Part shown: one piece after another, positions 44,207-53,262 of the stretch
How the letters are laid out: each line of letters begins with the position of its first letter
Position numbering within the stretch: the first letter of the stretch is position 1
Assembly (NCBI GenBank): GCA_902596915.1
Contig: CACJVQ010000002.1
Location: 1 to 64,000, forward strand
Length of the DNA: 64,000 nt
Reading direction: 5' to 3'
Origin: an uncultured Pelagibacteraceae bacterium
Lineage (GTDB): Bacteria; Pseudomonadota; Alphaproteobacteria; Pelagibacterales; Pelagibacteraceae
Position numbers and translations under genes: made by a program
Notes under the pieces: generated by a model
Told to the model about the DNA's origin: nothing
Seen by the model: the letters and a program-made list of their open reading frames with translations, nothing else
Database searches by the model: none

Positions 44207-45639
44207 TATGCAACCTTCATTTTTTGTTTTGATTGAAGATAGCTTTCGATTGAAGTCGCAGCATCTCTACCGTCTTTAATAGCCCATACAACTAATGAGG
44301 CTCCTCTTACAATGTCTCCAGCCGCAAATACACCTGGTATACTAGTCTCCAAGGTATCAAAGTCAGCTTTTATTGTTCCCCACTGTGAAACTTGTAATCT
44401 AGGTTCCTGAAATAGAACTGGTAAATCTTCTGGATCAAAACCTAAGGATTTAATTACCAAATCAGCATTAATTTCAAATTCTGAGTTTTCTTCTGCAACA
44501 GGTCTTCTTCTGCCACTTTCATCCGGATTTGTTAATTTCATTTTATCTACAATTATACTATTTACTTTATTGGTTCCTCTAAACTCTTTTGGATTACTTA
44601 ACCAAATAAATTCTACACCTTCCTCTTCAGCATTACCGACTTCTCTCGCTGATCCAGGCATATTTTCTCTATCTCTTCTGTAAAGGCATTTTACAGATTT
44701 GGCTTTTTGTCTTACTGATGTTCTTACACAGTCCATTGCCGTGTCTCCACCACCAATTACCACTACATCTTTACCTTCGGCATTTAGTGTTCCGTTATCA
44801 AACATTTCGACTTTATCGCCTAAGCCTTTTTTGTTTGAAGCTGTTAAGAATTCCATTGCAGGAAAAATATTACTTAGATCATTTCCAGGTAAGTTAACCT
44901 CTCTTGCTTTGTAAACACCTGTTGAAATTAATAAGGCATTATGTTTTGATTGTAATTCTTTTAATGTAGAGTCTTTACCAACCTCAAAATTATGAACAAA
45001 CTTTATTCCACCTTCTTTTAAAAGTTTAATTCTTCTCTCAACTACATGTTTTTCTAATTTAAAATTTGGTATTCCATATATTAACAATCCACCTGCTCTG
45101 TCATACCGATCATATATTGTTATTTGATATCCCTTTTTACGTAATTCTTCACCACAAGCTAATCCTGCAGGACCAGCTCCAATAATTCCAACACTTTGTT
45201 CATTTTCAATTTTTACATTTATTGGTTTTACCCAACCATTTTCCCACGCTTTATCTGTTAAATATTTTTCAACTGAACCAATTGTTACTGTTCCATGTCC
45301 TGATTGCTCAATTACACAGTTTCCTTCACATAACCTATCTTGTGGGCATATTCTTCCACAAACTTCCGGCATATTATTGGTACTTTGGGATAGATGGTAA
45401 GCTTCTTCATACCTGCCCTCTGCAGTTAATTTTAACCAATCAGGTATATTGTTACTTAATGGACAGTGAACCTGACAAAAAGGAACACCACACTGTGAAC
45501 ACCTGCTCGATTGTTCTTTAGCTTTTTCATGAATAAACTCTTGATAAATCTCTCCAAAATCCTTTTTTCTCTGGGATTTATCTCTTTTAGGTGGATTTTG
45601 TTGACCTATATCTACAAACTTAAGCATTTTATTTGTCAT
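44206..45639 (-). CDS. gltD: Glutamate synthase small subunit
   Basis: CSQCGVPFCQVHCPLSNNIPDWLKL, GAGPAGLACGEELRKKGY, VVIGGGDTAMDCVR. Confidence 0.96.
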   Translation of the reverse strand: MTNKMLKFVDIGQQNPPKRDKSQRKKDFGEIYQEFIHEKAKEQSSRCSQCGVPFCQVHCPLSNNIPDWLKLTAEGRYEEAYHLSQSTNNMPEVCGRICPQDRLCEGNCVIEQSGHGTVTIGSVEKYLTDKAWENGWVKPINVKIENEQSVGIIGAGPAGLACGEELRKKGYQITIYDRYDRAGGLLIYGIPNFKLEKHVVERRIKLLKEGGIKFVHNFEVGKDSTLKELQSKHNALLISTGVYKAREVNLPGNDLSNIFPAMEFLTASNKKGLGDKVEMFDNGTLNAEGKDVVVIGGGDTAMDCVRTSVRQKAKSVKCLYRRDRENMPGSAREVGNAEEEGVEFIWLSNPKEFRGTNKVNSIIVDKMKLTNPDESGRRRPVAEENSEFEINADLVIKSLGFDPEDLPVLFQEPRLQVSQWGTIKADFDTLETSIPGVFAAGDIVRGASLVVWAIKDGRDAATSIESYLQSKQKMKVA

Positions 45640-45745
45640 TTAAATCGGCTTATACACCAGAAGCATATTTCCTTAAAGTATTACTAGGTAATAAATACTG
45701 ACATATATTTTCAAAAAATCCTAATTTTGTTACATTTTCTATTTT

Positions 45746-45764
45746 ATGCATAGTTGATATGCAT
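45746..45764. repeat. Inverted repeat ATGCAT-N7-ATGCAT
   Basis: In the divergent gltD/uppP intergenic region. Confidence 0.5.
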
Positions 45765-45766
45765 TT

Positions 45767-45795
45767 AAAAGATTGCCTTATTTAGGTAATCTTTT
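45767..45795. other. Hairpin AAAAGATTGCC / GGTAATCTTTT
   Basis: 11-bp stem with one G-U, 22 nt upstream of uppP ATG. Confidence 0.5.
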
Positions 45796-45817
45796 AACTA
45801 TCTATTAAAAGTCCTTA

Positions 45818-46585
45818 ATGATTTCAAAATATATAGAAGCATCAATTTTAGCGTTTGTGCAAGGTTTTTCAGAATTTATACCAGTCAGTTCCTCTGCCCA
45901 CCTTATAATTATATCAAAAATATCGAACTTTAGTATTAGTTCGCTTCAACTTGATATCAGTCTTCACTTAGGTTCCCTTTTGGCAATTATTTTTTATTTT
46001 AGAAAGGATTTAGTAAATATTTTAATAAATAAGTCTTTATTATTACTTATAATTTTAGGTTCTTTTCCATTAGTTGTTGTTGGTTATTTTATTTATACCT
46101 CAGGACTGATTGAAAATTTAAGAAGTTTAAAAGTTATAGCATGGACGACTTTAATATTTGGTATTTTATTATTTATTGCGGACCGATCTAGTATTAAAAA
46201 TAAAATTGATACCAGTTTAAGTTTAAAAAATATTTTAATCATTGGTATTTTTCAAATTTTAGCTGTTATACCTGGTGTAAGCAGATCAGGTATAATAATT
46301 ACAGCTTCAAGGTTTTTAAATTTCGATAGAGTAGATTCTTCAAAAATATCTTTTTACTTATCAATACCTGCATTAGCGGGAGCAAGTATCCTTAGCTTGA
46401 AAGATGTGATAAATGCAAACATAGAATTGAACATATTATTTTTATATTCAATAATATTTTCATTTATAGTTTCTTACTTAACAATTAAATATTTTTTAAT
46501 TTATGTAAAAAATTTTAATCTAAATATTTTTGTTTATTATAGAACTTTTCTTGCTTTAATTCTTTTTGTAATTGCTTATAGCTAA
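45818..46585 (+). CDS. uppP: Undecaprenyl-diphosphatase
   Basis: VQGFSEFIPVSSSAHLIII, PGVSRSGIIITASRF. Confidence 0.93.
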   Translation: MISKYIEASILAFVQGFSEFIPVSSSAHLIIISKISNFSISSLQLDISLHLGSLLAIIFYFRKDLVNILINKSLLLLIILGSFPLVVVGYFIYTSGLIENLRSLKVIAWTTLIFGILLFIADRSSIKNKIDTSLSLKNILIIGIFQILAVIPGVSRSGIIITASRFLNFDRVDSSKISFYLSIPALAGASILSLKDVINANIELNILFLYSIIFSFIVSYLTIKYFLIYVKNFNLNIFVYYRTFLALILFVIAYS

Positions 46586-47466
46586 TTTTTAGTACTAGGT
46601 GAAATTTGAGAAGAAATTACTGCAATCAATATTAGTAAACAACCAATCATGTTATTTATACTTAAAAATTGATTGAGAATAATCCATCCTGCTATAGCTG
46701 CAAATACTCCCTCGAGAGAATAAATAATTGCTGCTGGTGCTTCTTCTATGTTTTTTTGTGCATACATTTGTAATGTAAAGGCTATACCACCTGATAATGC
46801 TCCTGCGTAAAGAATAGAACTACTTTCCATTAATATTTTTGAAATATTTATTTCTTCAAAAATATAAGAAAAGATTAATGAAAGTGTTGCAACAAATAAT
46901 GCTTGCAGTGCAGCATAAAACATTGGAATATCAAATTCTTCCATGAACTTACCTGCAAAAATTATATGCAAAGCCCAAAATACTGAGCACAATATAACTA
47001 GACCATCACCTAACATAATTTCTGAGTTAGAAAAATCACTTAGAAGGTATACACCAACAACACAAAGACCAATTGCCGGCCATATACTCCAATGAACTTT
47101 TTTGGAGTAGATGAAAAATAACAAAATCGGAACTATCGGTACGTAAAATACTGTAAAAAAAGCTGCATTTGCAATATTTGTATATTGGAGAGCAGTTTGT
47201 TGTAAAAAAGTACCCAAAAACAGTGATACTCCCATGAAAACTAAGTATTTTATAAAAAGTTTTGATTTTGGCAATATTTCTAGTTTAATTTTTTTCCTCT
47301 CAAATAATAAGGCAAGTGGCAATATTGTAAAAAAGCCAACAATAAATCTTGCTGAATTAAAAGTTAATGGACCGATATTATCCATACCAGTATCTTGAGC
47401 GATGAAAGCTGTTCCCCAAATAAAAGTTGTGACTAGGGCGCAGACCATTGAAAGGGATTTTGTCAT
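46582..47466 (-). CDS. EamA/DMT family transporter
   Basis: Ten-TM EamA-type protein. Confidence 0.88.
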   Translation of the reverse strand: MTKSLSMVCALVTTFIWGTAFIAQDTGMDNIGPLTFNSARFIVGFFTILPLALLFERKKIKLEILPKSKLFIKYLVFMGVSLFLGTFLQQTALQYTNIANAAFFTVFYVPIVPILLFFIYSKKVHWSIWPAIGLCVVGVYLLSDFSNSEIMLGDGLVILCSVFWALHIIFAGKFMEEFDIPMFYAALQALFVATLSLIFSYIFEEINISKILMESSSILYAGALSGGIAFTLQMYAQKNIEEAPAAIIYSLEGVFAAIAGWIILNQFLSINNMIGCLLILIAVISSQISPSTKN

Positions 47467-47492
47467 TGTATTTAATTAAATAATTTTATTAA

Positions 47493-48593
47493 TTAATTTA
47501 TTCCGTTTAACTTACAAGAGCTATCAAAATCCTCTTTGTTAATATAACACCCTGACATTTTTCTAACTCCATTAAACGATCCTCTACCATGAAGTATTCG
47601 CCAATTATTAAATATTAGAAGTTCTCCAGGTTTAAGTATATGTCGCCACTGATAATCTTTGTTATTAGCAATAAGATCAAATTTTTTAATTGCTTCATAA
47701 AACTTTAATGTTAAATCTTTTTCAAATCTAAATGGTGCTCGATCATAATTATTAAAACTAACTTGAACTATTTCATTATTTTCATTTAACTTAAATATTG
47801 GTCTTTCAGCCTCAAGATAAACACCATCACCGATATAATTTCCCTTAACATTTATTTTTGTCATTAATTCATACATCGGCTGGTTTTCTTTTTTTATTGT
47901 TTCTGCTATTTTTAATCCATCAACCATAATCGATTCACCACCTTTAGCATTATATTCGCAACAAAGTAGTAATTGTAATCCAGGAGCGTCATTACTATAT
48001 GTTGAATCTGTGTGAGGTCTGAGTTCTTCTTGAGTGTATGCGCTATCAGCTTTATTTTCATCTGACTCAAAACTCCATAGTCCTCCAAATATAGAATTTC
48101 TTACGTAACCAATTCTATTTGCAATTGTTTCAACAGACTTTAAATTGGTTTCACAGTTTTTAATTACTGAAAATCCATGGTCATAAAGATTTTTCAAAAA
48201 ATTTCTAAATCCTTCATTTGATAAAATTGAATTATAATCTAAAAAAATTTCTTCTTTTATTTCATTAGCTTTCCAGATTTTTAAATTAGATTTTACTTCT
48301 TTTTTCTTTTTTAATTTATTATTAGTTAGAAATTCAGATGAATATTTAACTGGTTTTTCTAAATCAGGCCATGAGACACTCATATATTTTCCATTTTCAA
48401 TTATTTCTGCCTTTTTAACTTTTAAATTTATATCTAATGCTGCTGTATATGTTTTCCTTTGACTAGACCTTTTATCCCAATTTTGTTCATCTTTTGCATG
48501 ATCTCTTAGCCAAATATTAGGAAAAATTTCAGAATTTTCTCCATTGAAGTGGACGTGTACATCATCTGCTAATATTTCAATTTTAGTAATCAT
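47493..48593 (-). CDS. Gamma-butyrobetaine hydroxylase-like Fe(II)/2OG dioxygenase
   Basis: N-terminal IWLRDHAKDEQNWD; LRPHTDSTYSNDAPGLQLLLC, NNWRILHGRGSF. Confidence 0.85.
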   Translation of the reverse strand: MITKIEILADDVHVHFNGENSEIFPNIWLRDHAKDEQNWDKRSSQRKTYTAALDINLKVKKAEIIENGKYMSVSWPDLEKPVKYSSEFLTNNKLKKKKEVKSNLKIWKANEIKEEIFLDYNSILSNEGFRNFLKNLYDHGFSVIKNCETNLKSVETIANRIGYVRNSIFGGLWSFESDENKADSAYTQEELRPHTDSTYSNDAPGLQLLLCCEYNAKGGESIMVDGLKIAETIKKENQPMYELMTKINVKGNYIGDGVYLEAERPIFKLNENNEIVQVSFNNYDRAPFRFEKDLTLKFYEAIKKFDLIANNKDYQWRHILKPGELLIFNNWRILHGRGSFNGVRKMSGCYINKEDFDSSCKLNGIN

Positions 48594-49516
48594 TTACTCA
48601 AATTATATGCAAAATTAGAACCAAGATTATCTTTTAATTCGTTATTAAATTTAGCAGCCTCAGCTCCATCTATAATTCTGTGATCATATGAGAGGGATAG
48701 TGGAAGCATGGTTCTTGGAACAAATTTACCATCAATAAATACCTGTTTTTTATAACTTCTACCAACGCCAAGTATAGCAACTTCTGGAAAGTTAATTATT
48801 GGTGTAAAAAACGATCCACCTATGCCACCTAAGCTTGTGATAGTCATTGATCCTCCAAAGAACTCTTTTTTATCAATTTTTAAATTTCTACAATCATCAC
48901 TTACTTTTTTTAATTCCTCACTTAACTGATTGATATCTTTTTGATTAGCATCTCTAATTTTAGGAACCATAAGTCCATGTTGAGTATCAACTGCGATACC
49001 AACATGAAAATACTTTTTAAAAGTAATCTTTCCATTTTCAATATCATCAATTGATGAATTAAATGATGGAAATTTTTTTAGTGAAAGTACTAATGCTTTT
49101 ATAATAAATGCAAGAGGAGTAATTTTTATTCTTTCTCCTGTATAATTATCTTTTATTGAACTTCTAAATTCTTCCATTTCTGTAATATCAGCCTCATCAT
49201 GGTTAGTTACATGTGGAATGTTTGTCCACGAATTTACAAGATGTGGAGCTGCTATTTTTTTTACTCTAGGAATATCTTTAATTTCAACTTCCCCAAAATC
49301 TGAATGTTGATATTCACTTTTAATAATTTTTTCTTTTTGTCTTTCACTATTATTCTGAGGATGATTGATTCTAGATGAGACAAAATCTTTTAAATCTTTT
49401 TCAACAACTCTACCTGACCTCTCTGTTCCCTTAACATTATTTATATCTACTCCCAGTTCTCTTGCAAATTTTCTAACTTTTGGACTTGCAGATATTTTAT
49501 TTGATTGATCAGACAT
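48590..49516 (-). CDS. aceF: Dihydrolipoyllysine acetyltransferase (E2) lacking a lipoyl domain
   Basis: 308 aa: peripheral subunit-binding domain (ASPKVRKFARELGVDINNVKGTERSGRVVEKDL) plus catalytic domain with SYDHRIIDG. Confidence 0.88.
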   Translation of the reverse strand: MSDQSNKISASPKVRKFARELGVDINNVKGTERSGRVVEKDLKDFVSSRINHPQNNSERQKEKIIKSEYQHSDFGEVEIKDIPRVKKIAAPHLVNSWTNIPHVTNHDEADITEMEEFRSSIKDNYTGERIKITPLAFIIKALVLSLKKFPSFNSSIDDIENGKITFKKYFHVGIAVDTQHGLMVPKIRDANQKDINQLSEELKKVSDDCRNLKIDKKEFFGGSMTITSLGGIGGSFFTPIINFPEVAILGVGRSYKKQVFIDGKFVPRTMLPLSLSYDHRIIDGAEAAKFNNELKDNLGSNFAYNLSK

Positions 49517-52500
49517 TTACATTTTTGTTGGCATGGGTTTATTTTTATCGATTTTATACTTTTTGAATGCATCTTCAGCATACTTTGATGCAACAAGCTG
49601 TTCATTGGCTAAGACGCTAAGGCTATAAGCAACTATGTGTTCTTTATCTACTTCAAAAAAATTTCTTAAGTTTTTTCTTGTGTCACTTCTTCCATATCCA
49701 TCAGTACCTAATGAATAAAAGCTCTTTTTTGTAAAAGGTCTTATTTGATCAGCATTTATTCTCATATAGTCAGTGGCTGTAAGGATAGGACCTTGTTGTT
49801 TGCCTAAACATTCCTCTACATATGATTTTTTATTTGTTTCTGCGGGATTTAGAAGGTTAAATCTTTCAACTTCCATTCCATTTTTTCTTAACTCATTAAA
49901 ACTAGTAACACTCCAAACTTCACTATCGACCTGATATTCTTTTTTGAGAATTTCTGATGCTGCCATCATTTCTCTTAGTATTGTTCCAGAGCCTAATAAT
50001 TGAATTTTTACATCTTTAGAATCTGATGTTTCTTTAATTTTGTACATTCCCTTGAGAATTCCATCCTCACAATCCTTTGGCATTTCGGGGTGAGAGTAAT
50101 TTTCATTCATTGTAGTAATATAATAAAAAATATTTTCATTTTTTTCGTGCATCCTTCTTAAACCTTCTCTAAAAATCACAGCTAATTCATAATGGAATGT
50201 TGGATCATAAGAAATGCAGTTTGGAATTGTTGATGCTAACAAATGGCTATGACCATCTTGGTGTTGAAGACCTTCTCCTGCAAGTGTTGTTCTTCCTGCA
50301 GTCGCACCAATTAAAAAACCTCTCGCTTGACTATCTCCTGCAGCCCAAGCAAAATCTCCAATTCTTTGAAAGCCAAACATAGAATAGAAAAGATAAATTG
50401 GTATCATTTCAATATCATGATTTGTATATGCTGTTCCAGCTGCTATCCAAGAAGACATTGAACCGGCTTCTGTAATACCTTCTTCTAATACCTGACCACT
50501 TTTTTCTTCTCTATAAGATGAAAGTTGTGCTGAGTCCTCTGGCTCATATTTTTGGCCTTCATGAGCATAAATACCTATTTTTTGAAAGAAACCTTCCATT
50601 CCAAATGTTCTAGCTTCATCGGGAATAATTGGAACTAATTTTGGTGCAACATTTTTATCTCTCAAAAGATTTGTTAGCATTCTTACTAATGCCATTGTTG
50701 TGGACATTTCCTTTTCCCCAGTAGACTTTTTCATAAAATCAAAAATATCTTTCACTGGAGCTTTAATCGGTTTTGAATATGATGTTCTCTCTGGTATAAA
50801 ACCACCAAGTTCTAGTCTTCTTTTTTTTAAGTATTTAATCTCTTCAGAATTTTCGCCTGGTTTGAAATATTCAATATTTTTGACTTGAGAGTCTGTTAAA
50901 GGAACATCAAACCTATCTCTATAATACATTAAATCGTCAACATCTAATTTCTTTTGTTGGTGAGTAGTGTTTACACTTTCACCACTTTTACCCATACCAT
51001 AGCCTTTTATAGTTTTGGCTATTATAACTGTGGGACTTCCTTTGTGATTGACCGCTTTATCATATGCAGCATAAACTTTATGAGGATCATGACCTCCTCT
51101 ATTCAATCGCCAAATATCAGTATCTGACATTGATGAAACTAATTCTGTAGTTTCAGGATATTTGCCAAAAAACTTTTCTCTTACATATAGTCCATTTCTT
51201 GCTTTAAATGCTTGATATTCACCATCTACGGTCTCATTCATAATTTTTACTAAATGTCCCGTCTTATCATTTGCTAAAAGTGAGTCCCAATAAGATCCCC
51301 AAATAACTTTTAAAACATTCCAGCCGCCGCCTCGAAAAATACCCTCTAATTCTTGAATTATTTTTCCATTTCCTCTTACTGGACCGTCTAATCTTTGTAA
51401 GTTGCAGTTTACAACAAATATTAAATTATCTAAATTTTCACGCGCCGCTAAACCAATTGCCCCAAGTGACTCAGGTTCATCCATTTCTCCATCTCCAAGA
51501 AAAGCCCAAACTTTTCTTCCCTCATCTTTAATCAATCCTCTATTAATTAGGTATTTCATAAATCTCGCTTGATATATTGCTAGCATTGGACCAATACCCA
51601 TTGAAACTGTTGGAAACTGCCAAAAATTTGGCATTAGCCAAGGATGAGGATAAGATGAAAGTCCACCAGTTTGTACTTCTTGTCTAAATCTATCTAACTG
51701 CTTTTCATTTAGTCTTCCCTCAAGAAAAGCTCTTGCATACATACCTGGTGCACTATGACCTTGAAAATATACTAGATCACCTCCAAATTTATTATTTTTT
51801 GCTCGCCAAAAATGATTCATACCAACATCATATAACGTTGCAGCTGATGCAAATGTTCCTATGTGACCGCCAAGTTCAGGATATTTTTTATTTGCTCTTA
51901 CTACCATAGCAGCAGCATTCCATCTAATTAATGATCTTAACTTACGTTCTATGTTTTGATCTCCAGGTGATCTTTTTTCCTCTTCAGGTGGTATAGTATT
52001 TACATATGGAGTAGTTTGAGTATGAGGAATTTTAGATCCAGCTTTGTAAGATTGATCAATTAATTGTTTAATTAAAAAATGAGCTCTTTCAGAACCATCA
52101 TTTTGTAGAACTGCACTTAAGGAATCTAGCCACTCTTTAGTTTCGACAGGATCAATATCGTCGTTACTACTAACCATTTTAACTTCATTAATCAATCTTG
52201 TTTGCTTGATTAGTTTTGGCTCTATAACTTTTGTTTCAACTTTTAAGTCAGATTTTGTAGCAGTTTCTGCTTCCTCTATTAATTTCTCTGTTGAAGGTGG
52301 GATTTTTTCGTCTAAGGTTTTGCTAATTGTCTCATGTTCAGCTTTGTTTTCCGAAGATAGAGTTAATATTAAATCACCTTTTGAAACTTTATCACCAATT
52401 TTTACATTTATATTTTCAATTATGCCTTCATAATTGGATGGTACTTCAACGCTTGATTTATCACTTTCCAAAGTGACAACAGGGTCATTTTTATTGATTT

Positions 52501-52582
52501 TGTCCCCTTTTTTTACAAGTACTTCGATTATTTCAACACTTTCAAAGTCTCCTATATCAGGAACTAATAAATCTAGATTCAT
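49517..52582 (-). CDS. aceE: Pyruvate dehydrogenase E1 (AceE type) with N-terminal lipoyl domain
   Basis: N-terminus PDIGDFESVEIIEVLVKKGDKINKNDPVVTLESDKSSVEVPSNYEGII (lipoyl), then homodimeric E1 from about residue 145. Confidence 0.92.
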   Translation of the reverse strand: MNLDLLVPDIGDFESVEIIEVLVKKGDKINKNDPVVTLESDKSSVEVPSNYEGIIENINVKIGDKVSKGDLILTLSSENKAEHETISKTLDEKIPPSTEKLIEEAETATKSDLKVETKVIEPKLIKQTRLINEVKMVSSNDDIDPVETKEWLDSLSAVLQNDGSERAHFLIKQLIDQSYKAGSKIPHTQTTPYVNTIPPEEEKRSPGDQNIERKLRSLIRWNAAAMVVRANKKYPELGGHIGTFASAATLYDVGMNHFWRAKNNKFGGDLVYFQGHSAPGMYARAFLEGRLNEKQLDRFRQEVQTGGLSSYPHPWLMPNFWQFPTVSMGIGPMLAIYQARFMKYLINRGLIKDEGRKVWAFLGDGEMDEPESLGAIGLAARENLDNLIFVVNCNLQRLDGPVRGNGKIIQELEGIFRGGGWNVLKVIWGSYWDSLLANDKTGHLVKIMNETVDGEYQAFKARNGLYVREKFFGKYPETTELVSSMSDTDIWRLNRGGHDPHKVYAAYDKAVNHKGSPTVIIAKTIKGYGMGKSGESVNTTHQQKKLDVDDLMYYRDRFDVPLTDSQVKNIEYFKPGENSEEIKYLKKRRLELGGFIPERTSYSKPIKAPVKDIFDFMKKSTGEKEMSTTMALVRMLTNLLRDKNVAPKLVPIIPDEARTFGMEGFFQKIGIYAHEGQKYEPEDSAQLSSYREEKSGQVLEEGITEAGSMSSWIAAGTAYTNHDIEMIPIYLFYSMFGFQRIGDFAWAAGDSQARGFLIGATAGRTTLAGEGLQHQDGHSHLLASTIPNCISYDPTFHYELAVIFREGLRRMHEKNENIFYYITTMNENYSHPEMPKDCEDGILKGMYKIKETSDSKDVKIQLLGSGTILREMMAASEILKKEYQVDSEVWSVTSFNELRKNGMEVERFNLLNPAETNKKSYVEECLGKQQGPILTATDYMRINADQIRPFTKKSFYSLGTDGYGRSDTRKNLRNFFEVDKEHIVAYSLSVLANEQLVASKYAEDAFKKYKIDKNKPMPTKM

Positions 52583-52659
52583 TTTTGTAATATATATATA
52601 TCAATATTTGCTAAAAAAATAATTTACATTATTAATTATGTATAAAAACTGTACAAATT

Positions 52660-52736
52660 GCGCCTGTAGCTCAATTGGATAGAGCGCTTGGCTACGGACC
52701 AGGAGGTTCTGGGTTCAACTCCTAGCAGGCGCACCA
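52660..52736 (+). tRNA. tRNA-Arg (ACG)
   Basis: GCGCCTGTAGCTCAATTGGATAGAGCGCTTGGCTACGGACCAGGAGGTTCTGGGTTCAACTCCTAGCAGGCGCACCA; loop CTACGGA. Confidence 0.96.
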
Positions 52737-52750
52737 AAACGAAAGGATAA

Positions 52751-52834
52751 ATGAAAATATCACTTGAAAAATCTGTAATATATTTCTTTTGTTTAGTTTT
52801 ATTATTTATACTAATTATGGCAATAATCCTTTAA
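52751..52834 (+). CDS. 27-aa single-TM microprotein
   Basis: MKISLEKSVIYFFCLVLLFILIMAIIL, stop overlaps next ATG (TAATG), 14 nt after tRNA-Arg. Confidence 0.5.
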   Translation: MKISLEKSVIYFFCLVLLFILIMAIIL

Positions 52835-53259
52835 TGAAAAAAAAATTTGAACAATTAAGTAATAAGCCAAGCTACATGAAGCATAATGGTGGTTTATTAT
52901 TTAGATCAATTACTAAAAAAAAATTTGAGTTTAAAACTAAGATTAAAAAAACGCATTTAAATAAAGCTGGGATAACCCATGGCGGTTATATTTGTACAAT
53001 CATTGATGCTGGTGCAGGCACTGCTTGTCATAGAGCAAGTGGTAATAAACCATGTGTAACTATTTCATTGGATATAAAATTTATAGCTCCCTCGAACATA
53101 GGAGATGAATTATTGGGAACAGCAGAAATTCAAAAAGTTACAAAGTCAATGATATTTATAAATTGCAAACTAAAGTGTAAAAATAAATTAATTGCAAGTG
53201 CGGTTGGGATTTGGAAAATTTTAAGAAGAGCTCTTCCAAATGCTGGACTAGGTGGATAA
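52834..53259 (+). CDS. PaaI-type hotdog thioesterase
   Basis: THLNKAGITHGGYICTIIDAGAGTACHRASGNKPCVTISLDIKFIAPSNIGDELLGTAEI; ATG at 52834 preferred. Confidence 0.85.
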   Translation: MKKKFEQLSNKPSYMKHNGGLLFRSITKKKFEFKTKIKKTHLNKAGITHGGYICTIIDAGAGTACHRASGNKPCVTISLDIKFIAPSNIGDELLGTAEIQKVTKSMIFINCKLKCKNKLIASAVGIWKILRRALPNAGLGG

Positions 53260-53262
53260 GTT

